From positions 1 through 28,193 of the forward strand of contig JAWLCV010000054.1 of assembly GCA_041686955.1 (NCBI GenBank): a stretch of 28,193 nt of DNA. The letters run 5' to 3'. This document shows, in pieces, positions 7,890 through 21,918 of this stretch. The translations under genes were made by a program, and so were the position numbers. The DNA comes from UBA7803 sp041686955 (GTDB taxonomy: Bacteria; Pseudomonadota; Gammaproteobacteria; Pseudomonadales; Azotimanducaceae). A model generated the notes under the pieces. It was not told the origin of the DNA and did no database searches. It saw only the letters and a list, made by a program, of their open reading frames with translations. The stretch's first letter is position 1. Each line of letters begins with the position of its first letter.

Positions 7890-8680
7890 GCAGACCCAGC
7901 CCGTCGTTCACTCGCACGCTTGTGTCTCGTCTGACCGCACGTTCAACGCGACGACTGCAGGAGGTGTGCCAACTGGAGGGCGAATCTCGAGCCCACGGAA
8001 TCCCTCGATTCATGATTCGCCCGCTTCTGTCCGACAGCATCATCTACCCGCCCATGACGCTCCCGAGCAGTTCTCGTCGAGGGTGCTCTCATGGCCGCCG
8101 GTGGACGGACACAGCCGTGAATGGTGGAAGTCCGCTGGCCGCGAAATCTCTTCCGCTCGAGACAACCTCCACTGGTCAGTTCTTCACAGGAAAATCACAA
8201 GGCCAGCGCTGTGCCATCACCGAGGCCCCGGGCCTGCCGGCAATTTGCGACACCGACCTCACGAGCCGACAGGTGGACGCACGCGAGCTCGCGCCTCAGA
8301 CGAGTCGTTGGGGCCGCGACACGGTCGCTCCGCGCTGCAGCAGCGGCGCGCCGGGTGTGCGAGGGGGCTGGCTGGCGGCAGACCGAGGCCGCAGGGTATC
8401 GGGCGCGAAAAAAAACGGCCCGGTGGATGCACGACTGGCAGATGGTGTAGACGGCGCCCCGGAGGCCCCGAAACGGCCGCGCACGGCAGCGGCATCGCAA
8501 CGTCCCGCAGCCGCGCATCGTCCGGCGCGCAGCGCGCTGGTGGGATGGCCCGCCCGTCCACGCCATCGTGCAAATTACAAGCACCCGGCAAAGATTGCAC
8601 CGCGGCCGCGCCCCCGCTGCCCCGGCGCAGCGCACCCGCGCCCCGTCCACCCTTGGCTCGCATCCTGCAGCCGCGGGGCC
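7890..8680. other. Long divergent intergenic region without a recognisable gene
   Basis: About 790 bases separate the minus-strand sugar operon from the plus-strand amidohydrolase-like gene. Open frames cross it on both strands, but their translations are low-complexity, arginine-, proline- and alanine-rich, and match no family I recognise. An ATG frame at 8121-8450 (109 codons) lacks a Shine-Dalgarno site. I see no tRNA, no CRISPR array and no convincing -35/-10 pair. Visible features are an A8 run near 8408-8415, a short AT-rich island near 8568-8600, and the inverted repeat listed separately. Both flanking promoters must be here if both genes are transcribed from their own starts. Confidence 0.6.
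8568..8600. repeat. Perfect 6-bp inverted repeat in an AT-rich island, possible operator
   Basis: GTGCAA at 8568-8573 and TTGCAC at 8595-8600 are exact reverse complements separated by 21 bases. They flank ATTACAAG, an unusually AT-rich stretch for this window. The element is about 80-110 bases before the start of the plus-strand gene. The arm spacing, about three helical turns centre to centre, could suit a dimeric regulator, but arms this short can arise by chance. Confidence 0.25.
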
Positions 8681-9469
8681 ATGAGTCATGGAGAGCTTCA
8701 CCCCTCCCCCTGGGAGATCCGCATGTCCCCCGGACCGGTGGTGACCGCTGCCGTGCATGCGGGTCACGACGTCCGGCCCGAGCTTCGGCGGTGGATGGCC
8801 ATCTCCGACGACGACCGCCGGCGCAACGAAGATCCGCTGACGGATTTCTGGCTCGCCCTGGGTGACACCACGATCCGCGTGAACCGTTCCCGATTCGAGG
8901 TGGATCTCGACCGGCCCCGGGATCTCGCGGTACCGGACCATGCGGAGCCTGCGGGGCTACGGGTCTGGAATCTCCAGCCGCCACCCCGAGTTCTTCAGGG
9001 AAGCCTGGAACTGCACGACCGCTTCTACGCCAGCGTGCGGGGCATCGTCGATGGTCTGGTGAACGACTGGGGTGCGATCCTCGTGCTTGACGTCCGCAGT
9101 CGGGCCGCGCCCTTGCTCGGCGGCATGGAGCGCGCGGCTCACCCGGAAGTGATGCTCGGCACCAGCGCTCTCGATCGGCAGCGATTCGGCCGCCTGGCCG
9201 AGCGGTTCGCGCATTCCCTCCGGGAGTGCAGCCGGGGGGATCATCCGGCGGCCGTGGGCGCCTTGGCCCCTGCGGAGGGCGACGGCTACTTCACCCGCTG
9301 GCTCCATACGAACTACGGAAATCGGGCCTGCACCATCTCCGTGGCCTTCAGCAATTGCTTCAGCGATCCCTGGGACGGCACCGCAGATCTGGCGGCCATT
9401 CACCAGCGCCGGGCGGGGCTGGCACACGCCATTCTGGCGGCCCGTGAGGAGCTGGACCGCTGCATCTGA
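8681..9469 (+). CDS. N-formylglutamate amidohydrolase-like protein
   Basis: A 262-residue soluble protein similar to the N-formylglutamate amidohydrolase family (Pfam PF05013 type). PWEIRMSPGPVVTAAVHAGHD (about 10-30), RRNEDPLTDFW (about 47-57) and NRSRFEVDLDRPRD (about 68-81) fit the family's N-terminal region with its expected metal-binding histidines. GAILVLDVRSR and LGTSALDRQRFGRLAERF follow. The C-terminal part, GYFTRWLHTNYGNRACTISVAF, is recognisable but diverges from the VRENVKFRGG and IEFKK segments I recall in relatives. The function may therefore be altered. ATG 8681 is chosen because family similarity starts before the second ATG at 8723. That second ATG has the better ribosome site (GGGAGA at 8712-8717) and would give 248 residues. 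It stands alone, convergent with the glucan operon 33 bases away. Confidence 0.65.
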   Translation: MSHGELHPSPWEIRMSPGPVVTAAVHAGHDVRPELRRWMAISDDDRRRNEDPLTDFWLALGDTTIRVNRSRFEVDLDRPRDLAVPDHAEPAGLRVWNLQPPPRVLQGSLELHDRFYASVRGIVDGLVNDWGAILVLDVRSRAAPLLGGMERAAHPEVMLGTSALDRQRFGRLAERFAHSLRECSRGDHPAAVGALAPAEGDGYFTRWLHTNYGNRACTISVAFSNCFSDPWDGTADLAAIHQRRAGLAHAILAAREELDRCI

Positions 9470-9502
9470 CGACATATGCGTGCCTCGCTGGGGCCGATTG
9501 CC

Positions 9503-12775
<3,273 letters not shown>

Positions 12776-12778
12776 GCG

Positions 12779-12787
12779 CCTCCCTCC
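12779..12787 (-). promoter_or_regulatory. Ribosome binding site of treS-maltokinase
   Basis: The minus strand carries two overlapping GGAGG cores here, in GGGAGGGAGGCGC just before the ATG at 12775. The upstream core has a 7-base spacer. It lies in the 24-base gap after glgE, so treS can initiate on its own rather than only by coupling. Confidence 0.65.
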
Positions 12788-12799
12788 CGTCTCTCACCC

Positions 12800-14796
<1,997 letters not shown>

Positions 14797-14800
<4 letters not shown>

Positions 14801-16686
14801 GGCCGCTCCTCCGCCACCGGCTGGAGAATCAGGGCCGACAGCGGCGGCAGGGCCAGGCACAGAGAGTGGTAGTAGCCGTGCGCGGATAGCGCCGAGGCCC
14901 GGTGACACTCCTCCGTGGGATAGCCGCTGCCTCCGTAGTGGCTGTCGTCGCTGTTGAGCACGGTGCGCCAGGTGCCGCCCCGGGGCACGCCTACCCGATA
15001 GTTGTCCCGGGGCACCGGGGTGAAGTTGCAGACCACCAGCAGGTTGTCGCCGGCGCCCCGCCCCCGGCGCAGAAACGCCAGCACGCTGTTCGTCCGATCG
15101 TCACCCACCACCCAGTGGAACCCGTCGGGGTCGAAGTCCAGGGTGTAGAGCGCAGGCGTTCGCCGGTACAGCTCGTTCAGTGCCCGCACCCAGCGCTGCA
15201 CGCCGCGGTGGGCGGCCTGGTCCAGCAGATGCCACTCGATGCTGCTGTCGTGATTCCACTCGCTCTGCTGGGCGAGCTCGGCGCCCATGAACAAAAGCTT
15301 CTTTCCGGGATGCCCGAACATATAGCCGAACAGCAGCCGCAGGTTGGCAGAGCGCTGCCAGTCGTCGCCGGGCATCTTGTTGATCAGCGATCCCTTGCCA
15401 TAGACCACCTCGTCGTGGGAGAGCGGCAGCACGAAATTCTCGTGGAAGGCGTAGACCATGCTGAAGGTGAGCTCGTCGTGATGGTAGCGCCGGTGGACGG
15501 GCTCCTTCGCCATGAAGCGGAGGGTGTCGTGCATCCACCCCATGTTCCACTTCATGCCGAAGCCGAGCCCGTCGTCCCAGGTCGGCCGGCTCACCTTGGG
15601 CCACGCTGTGGACTCCTCGGCGATCATCTGCACGCCCTGGTCGAAGCCGTAGCAGGCCACGTTGAGGGCCTTGATGAACTCGATGGCCTCGAGGTTTTCC
15701 CGGCCGCCGTGTCGATTGGGAATCCACTCGCCGTCCCGCCGGCCGTAATCCAGGTAGAGCATGGATGCCACCGCATCCACCCGCAGGCCGTCGATGTGGT
15801 ACTTGTCCAGCCAGTAGATGGCGTTGCTGATGAGAAATGCCCGCACCTCGGCGCGGCCGTAGTTGAAGATGTAGCTCTGCCAGTCGGGATGAAACCCCTG
15901 GCGCGGGTCCGCGTGCTCGTAGAGATGGGTGCCGTCGAAGTAGGCGAGCCCGTGGGCGTCGCCGGGAAAATGGGAGGGCACCCAGTCGAGCAGCACGCCG
16001 ATCCCCGCCTGGTGCAGGCGGTCCACCAGATACATGAAATCCTGGGGCGTGCCCTGCCGCGCGCTGGGGGCGTAGTAACCGGTGATCTGATAGCCCCACG
16101 AGCCGAAGAAGGGGTGCTCCATCACCGGCATGAACTCGACGTGGGTGTAGCCCATCTCCTGAAGGTACGGCGGCAACTGCTCGGCGATCTCCCGATAGCT
16201 CAGGGACCGGTGGCCCTCCTCGGGCACGCGCCGCCAGGAGCCCAGGTGCATCTCGTAGATCGAGTACGGGCAATCCAGGCTGTTGTGCCCGCGCCGCTGT
16301 GCCATCCACTGCTCGTCCGCCCAGCCGTAGTCCAGGTCCCAGAGCACCGAGGCGGTGCCCGGCGGCGCCTCGCAGAGCACGGCGAAGGGATCGCTCTTGT
16401 CGATCCGGTAGTCTCCAGAGCTCGAGCGCACGTGGTATTTGTACCGCTGGCCGCGGCGCGCGCCTTCGATGTAGCCGTGCCAGACCCCGGAATTGTCGGA
16501 CTCCAACGGGCAGGCATCGCAGTCCCAGCCGTTGAAGTCGCCCATGACGCTCACCTGCCGGGCATTGGGTGCCCACACCGCGAAATGCGCACCGGACTTG
16601 TCGAGGTGCGCTCCCAGCATCTGATAGAGCCGGGTGTGGGTGCCTTCCCCGAGAAGGTACGCGTCCAGCTCCGATAGTCGAGTCAC
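14797..16686 (-). CDS. glgB: GlgB, 1,4-alpha-glucan branching enzyme
   Basis: A 629-residue branching enzyme that forms alpha-1,6 branches in glucan. A single CBM48 domain comes first (GAHFAVWAPNARQVSVMGDF, about 32-51). The barrel follows with YEMHLGSWRR and HPFFGSWGYQITGYYAPSAR. Catalytic residues are Asp304 in GLRVDAVASMLYLDY, Glu357 in MIAEESTAWP, and Asp425 in PLSHDEVVYGKGS. The C-terminal beta domain ends SALILQPV. It has one N-terminal module rather than the two of E. coli GlgB, a common shorter type of about 630 residues. The start is GTG 16686, preceded by AGGAG with a 7-base spacer and 14 bases after the treY stop. It converts the linear GlgE product into branched glycogen-like glucan. 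Confidence 0.95.
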
Positions 16687-16693
16687 GTTCGCG

Positions 16694-16698
16694 CTCCT
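16694..16698 (-). promoter_or_regulatory. Ribosome binding site of glgB
   Basis: AGGAG on the minus strand, 7 bases before the GTG at 16686 and within the 14-base gap after the malQ-treY stop codon. It decides the GTG start against the much longer open frame upstream. Confidence 0.7.
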
Positions 16699-16700
16699 GT

Positions 16701-19700
16701 TTAATGGGCCTCGTCTTCCCGCTCGCTGGCCAGCACCGCCACCGGAAACCCAGCCAGCACCTCGGCGGCCGGGAGCTCCGCCGCCGCGGCCACCCGTTCC
16801 CCGGTGAACAGATTGCGCAGAGGCTGCTCTGCCGCAGGCAGATCGGGCAGGACCAGCACCGTATCCCGCCAGGCCTCGCCCAGCGGCAGCTCTCCGCGCT
16901 CGCCGCACAGGCTCGCCACCAGTCGCGGCACCACCACCAGCACCGTGGTCTGACGATCCTGGCGGACGAAGCCGCACAACTGCTCGGCCCGCGGCCCGCG
17001 ATACTCGAGGGGCAGGTAGGCGCCGCGCTCGAAGACGGCGGGGCAGCGGCTGCGCAGGTGCAGGAGCTGGCGAACGACGTAGAGCTTCGGGAGCCCCTGC
17101 GCCATCCGCGCGAGCAGCCGCCGTGGGTCGATCACCTCGCCGGCCGGGCCGAGTTCCTCGAGCAGCGACCGGCGGTGCTCATAGTCCACGGGCCGGCGGT
17201 TGTCCGGGTCCACCAGAGCGAAGTTCCAGAGCTCACTGCCCTGGTAGATGTCCGGTACCCCGGGCACGGTGAGCTTGAGCACCGTCTGCGCCAGACCGTT
17301 GACGAAGCCCGCCGGCGCGATCCGCTCCGCCAACTCGCCGAAGTCGGTGAGGAACTCGCCGGCCCGGGACGGGTCAAGGATGGCGGTCACGAAGTCGGTC
17401 ACCGCCTGCTCGTAGGCTTCGTTCGGCGCGTGCCACGACGAACGGTCCCTGGCCTCCCGCAACGCCTTGGTCATGTAGGCGACGATGCGCTCCCGGTAGT
17501 CGCTCCGGGCCGCCGCATCGAGGTTGCCGGGCCAGGTGCCGAGCAGGGTCTGGTAGATGAAGTACTCGTCGTTGGGCGCGGGCGCCGGCGCGTCGTCCAG
17601 TCGGCCAATCAGGGGCTGGTTGCTGCCGTGCCACCGCGCCACCCGGGTCCGCCATTCGTCCGGCATCTCCGACAGCACGTTCAGCCGCGCCCGGACGTCT
17701 TCACCGCGCTTGCTGTCGTGGGAGCTGGTGCCGAGCATGGCGTACGGCCACAGCGCCAGGCGCTCGGCGTTGGCCCGGTGAAAGGTCTCCGGCGCCACCC
17801 CGAACCGGCCCGGGTCGTCCCCCACGTCGTTCAGCGACAACAGCCGCGGGTAGCGGTACAGGGCGGTGTCCTCCACGCCCTTCGCCGTCACCGGTGCCGT
17901 GTACTGCTGCAGCTTCATGNNNNNNNNNNNNNNNNNNNNNNNNNNNNNNNNNNNNNNNNNNNNNNNNNNNNNNNNNNNNNNNNNNNNNNNNNNNNNNNNN
18001 NNNNNNNNNNNNNNNNNNNCCCACGTCGTTCAGCGACAACAGCCGCGGGTAGCGGTACAGGGCGGTGTCCTCCACGCCCTTCGCCGTCACCGGTGCCGTG
18101 TACTGCTGCAGCTTCATGGCGAAATCGAGCATGGCGCGGCGGTAGGCCGGCCGGCCGGGTCGCTGCTGCAGCAGCACGTCCTGAATGAAGCCGAACACGC
18201 TGGTGTCCACGGCGTCGCTGCGGCGCCGCGCTTCCGCTACCGCCCGCTCCACGTGCTTGCGGTCCTCCGCCCCCACGTCGGCGCCGCGGACGTAGGTTCG
18301 GTACACCGGGAAACACGCCACCACCTCCCGCAGCGCCTCGGTGAGATGATTCAGCGTGTAATCGCGGGTGTGCAGATCCGCCTGAGCCAGGCGGTGCAGC
18401 CGGTTGCCCAGCACCCGCAGTTCCGCGGCCAGCAGTTGTCGCATCACCAGGTGCTTGCACCGATAGGTCAGCTCGGAAAAATCCATGCGCTCGCCGACGA
18501 AGCCCGCGTGCGCCTCGGTCAGTCCCGCTTCGCCGGCGGGATCCACGAACAGGCCGTTGACGAGGCTCGCGAACTCGTAGCCCGTGGTGCCGGAGACGCT
18601 CCAGTCCTCCGGCAGCGCCTCGTCCACGGCGAGGATCTTCTCCACCACCAGATAGGTGGCGGGCACCCCGGCGGGCCGGACCTCGGCGCAGCGGGCCGCC
18701 AGGCGGCGGAAATAGCCGGTGGGGTCGTACAGGCCGTCCGGGTGATCCACCCGCACGCCGGTGACGATGCCCCGCCCCACCAGCGACAGGATGCGCCGAT
18801 GAATCGCCTCGAACACCTCGGCATCCTCGGTACGCAGCCCGGCCAGATCGTTGATGTCGAAGAAGCGCCGGTAGTTGATCTCGTCGCTGGCCGTGCGCCA
18901 GTGGGCCAACCGCCATGCCTGGCGCTCGAGCAGCTCGTGCAGCCCGCGCTCCGCGAGCGCCGCGACGTTGCCGTCGATGCGCCGCGCCACGGCCGGGTCG
19001 TCCCGATACAGCTCCCGGAGCCGCTGACGCAGCAGAACGCTGTCACGATAGCGCTCCGCCACCGCCTCGCGGCCGAGCTCCGAGCGGCGGGGCAGCTTGG
19101 CGAAGGCGGCGCTCAAGCTGGCGAGCTGCAGTCGCGATGCGTCCGGGAGCTCGGCCGCGATCTCGGCATCCAGCACCAGCGGGTAGCGGCGCGGGTCCAC
19201 GGGAAACAGGTGCTCGTGGTAGCGCACTGCGAAGCCGCCGCTGGCTCGATCGAATACCAGCTCGAGCTCGCCGCGATCCAGCGCATCCCCGTAGAAATCT
19301 CCCAGCACCGGCAACAGAATCTTGCCGGCGAGGGCGCGCTCCGGGGGACGCCAGTCGATGTCGAAATAGCGGGCGTGCCGCGCCGCCTCACCGTGCTCCA
19401 GCACGTCCAGCCACCAGGCGTTGTCGTCGCCCATCACCCCCATGTGGTTGGGAACGATGTCCAGGACGTGGCTCATGCCCTGCTCCGCCAGGGCCGCGGT
19501 CCAATCGGCGAAGGCCCGCCGGGAGCCGATCTCCGGATCGATGGCGTTGTGATCGATCACGTCGTAGCCGTGGACGCTGCCGCTGCGGGACTTCAGGTAC
19601 GGCGAGGCGTAGGCGTGGCTGATGCCCAGGGCGTGCAGATAGTGCACCAGCTCCCGTGCGTCGTCGAAGGTGAAACCGCGATGGAGCTGCAGCCGGTAGG

Positions 19701-21918
19701 TGGCGCGCGGCGCGCCCGGCATCGCCGGCTCGGCGCCGGTGGCGCGCTGCCGTTCCTCGGCGACGGCCCGCAGCACCTCGACGAGCAGCGGCTCGGCGGG
19801 CAGTTCGTCGACGTTCACCGGAATCCGGCGACGCCAGTTCGGATGCTCGTCCACCACCGTGGGCAGGTTCGCCTGCTCCTCCAGCCCCAGCGCGTCCTCG
19901 AGCTGCACGAGCTGCAGCATGGCGGGGGTCCGGGCGAGAAAGCGATGCACGCCCACCGCGAGCTCCGTTTTCCCCGGCGCCTCCCCGACACCCAGTTCCG
20001 CCGCCTGCAGGGCGGCCAGCAGCCCGCGTCGATCCTGGTCGCGCTCGTCCCGCGCCGCTCCCTCCTGCTCCGCCCCCGGGAACAGGCCGAGGCGCTCACG
20101 CCACTCCAGATCGCGGCCGGCCCACCACCCGGCCAGAGTGGGAAGGTCGTGGGTGCTCGCTGCCACCAGCGCCTGCCGCGGGTACGCCTCCGGCGGCAGG
20201 AAACGCCGCTCCTCGTCCTGCTCGAAGTAGAGCACCCGATAGGAGAGGATTCGCAGCCGATGGAGGATCGTGGAGAACTCCTCAGCCACCGTGCCCAGGT
20301 CCTCCCCCACGACCACGCAGCGGTTGCGCTGGCTTTCCAGAGCGACGATGCCGAGGAGATCCTCCATCGGGTAATGCACGTAAGCGCCCGTTTCCGGCTC
20401 GGCGCCGCGCGGTATCCAGAACAGCCGCATCAGGCTCATGACGTGGTCGAGGCGAATGGCGCCGGCGTGGCGCATGTTGCGCCTCAGGGTCTCGATGAAC
20501 AGCGCGTACCCCGATTCGTACAGGGCCTGGGGGATCATGGGCGGCAGGCCCCAGTCCTGGCCCAGGGGATTGTGCAGGTCCCCGGGGGCGCCCACGGTGG
20601 CGTCCAGCGCGTACAGATGCTGGTTCGACCAGGTCTCCGCGCCCTCGAGGTCGACGCTCACCGCCACGTCCAGGTAGAGGCCCACCGCCAGATCCTCGGC
20701 ATCCGCCTGGTGGGCCGCGTCGGAGAGCTGCTCCGCCGCCAGCCACTGCAGCCAGCGGTAGAAATCCACCCGGTCCGCGTAGTCTGCGGCGAACCGGACC
20801 ACGGCGGCGGACGCCGGATCCTGGTAGACTCTGGGCCAGCCTCGCCACCCCCGGATTCCCGGATCCTGAGCGCGGAAATGCTCCTGCAGCGCCTCGAACA
20901 GAGCGTGGCGCAGCAGCGGATCCCCCTCCGACTCGCAGAACCGCCGAAAGGCCTGAGACCGCGAGGCGCCGGAACGTGCCCGGAACTCGGCGAAGGCAAG
21001 CTCCAGGATTTCCCGCTTGAGCTCGGCGACCGCCGCGTAGTCCACCAGCGGCCCCTCCTGCAGGGCGCGAATCCGCCGGCGGGTGTCCTCGTCTTCGAGA
21101 CGCGCCCGGGCCGCACGGCTGTCCGTCACCTCGGGGATCCGCTCGACATCGAGAAACAACGCGTTCAGAAACAAGCGGCTGGACGGCGAGTAGGGGCTGG
21201 CGTGCTCCGGCCGATCCGGAAACATGGCGTGCAGCGGACTGACACCGAGCAGAGCCCCGCCCTGCCGCGCGCACAGGCGGGTCAGCGGCGGCAGTGCCGA
21301 GTAGTCACCGACGCCCCAGTCACCGGCACGTCGCATCCCGTAGAGCTGTACCCCGAGCCCCCACCAGCGCGCCCGCCCGGCCAGCGCCCGGGGCAGATAA
21401 CACCGCTCCGACACCAGAATCAGCGGCATCACGGCACGACGTTCGCCGACGCGCAGCTCGAACGTGTGATAGCCGGATGGCAGCTCCACATCGAGCCGTA
21501 AGGCGACCCAACCTTCCCGGGGGCGTTGCGCGTCGCCCTCGGCCTCGGGCAGCTCCGCCAGGCGCGTATCGCCCTCGTGAACCGAGCCCGCCTCCTCGGT
21601 GACACGCCACTCAACGGAGTCCGACCCGGCGGCAGCGGCGTTGAGCGGAACGATCAGGGGCGGCCGCTTCGCTATCACCAGCACCGGCTCCAGCAGCCGC
21701 TGGCGGCGCGATTCCAGCCCGGCGTCGAGGGCACGCCGAACCGCCTCGCCGTCGCTGCAGTCCACCCCCATGGCCTGGAGCAGGGCCCGCTGGGTCTCCT
21801 CGCTCACCTCGTGTCGCCGGTCCCAGACGTCCCGGTAGTCCGCCTGAATACCGTGAAGGCAAGCCAGTCGCTGGATGTCCGAGCCCGCCACCGGGGAGCC
21901 TGCGCCCGCGTCAGTCAT
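16701..21918 (-). CDS. MalQ-TreY fusion: 4-alpha-glucanotransferase and malto-oligosyltrehalose synthase (split by a false assembly gap)
   Basis: Residues 1 to about 700 are a GH77 4-alpha-glucanotransferase (MalQ). Its key parts are GVQLYGMRRAGDWGVGDYSA, Asp491 in AIRLDHVMSLMRLFW, Glu539 in VVVGEDLGTV and Asp591 in ASTHDLPTLAGWW. A short linker leads at about 737 into a GH13 malto-oligosyltrehalose synthase (TreY). That part has ATYRLQLHRGFTFDDA, SRSGSVHGYDVIDHN, nucleophile Asp1058 in GVRVDHPDGLYDP, Glu1093 in VVEKIL, and the third carboxylate Asp1335 in TSSHDSKRGED. MalQ resizes malto-oligosaccharides; TreY makes the reducing end a trehalosyl unit for TreZ. As deposited, 100 N plus a duplicated 99 bp shift the frame by one base. 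Removing those 199 bases gives 1672 residues without a stop. The ATG at 21918 overlaps the treZ stop by 8 bp. Confidence 0.9.
17821..17919. repeat. Left copy of a 99-bp duplicated contig end
   Basis: This stretch is identical, base for base, to 18020-18118 across the N run. Both copies encode the same TreY peptide, beginning MKLQQYTAPVTAKGVEDTAL, in the same frame relative to their own flanks. It is most simply one genomic sequence placed twice by scaffolding. Confidence 0.9.
17920..18019. other. Assembly gap of exactly 100 N
   Basis: One hundred N, the conventional unknown-length gap. The contig ends on each side overlap by 99 bp, so the true gap length is probably negative. It lies inside the TreY domain and artificially breaks the malQ-treY gene. 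Confidence 0.97.
18020..18118. repeat. Right copy of a 99-bp duplicated contig end
   Basis: Identical to 17821-17919. Merging the two copies and removing the Ns restores an uninterrupted frame through the TreY domain. Confidence 0.9.

Noticed and set aside
8400..8425. A rho-independent terminator at the A8 run (T8 on the minus strand)
   Set aside because: No stable GC-rich hairpin directly precedes the T run on the minus strand, and no minus-strand gene ends there.
8121..8450. A 109-codon plus-strand gene
   Set aside because: No ribosome binding site, Arg/Ala/Ser-rich translation and no recognisable motif. It may be chance coding capacity.
16701..18118. treY as a frameshifted pseudogene or two genes
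   Set aside because: The break coincides with the 100 N and an exact 99-bp duplication. Both sides read in the correct frame once the duplicate is collapsed, so it is an assembly fault rather than decay.
17821..18118. A genuine direct repeat or mobile-element target duplication
   Set aside because: The copies abut the N run exactly, lie inside conserved TreY coding sequence, and no transposase or terminal inverted repeat is present.
17866..21501. A plus-strand open frame of 1211 codons crossing the N run
   Set aside because: It is antisense to malQ-treY, includes unknown residues from the gap, and has no recognisable domain.
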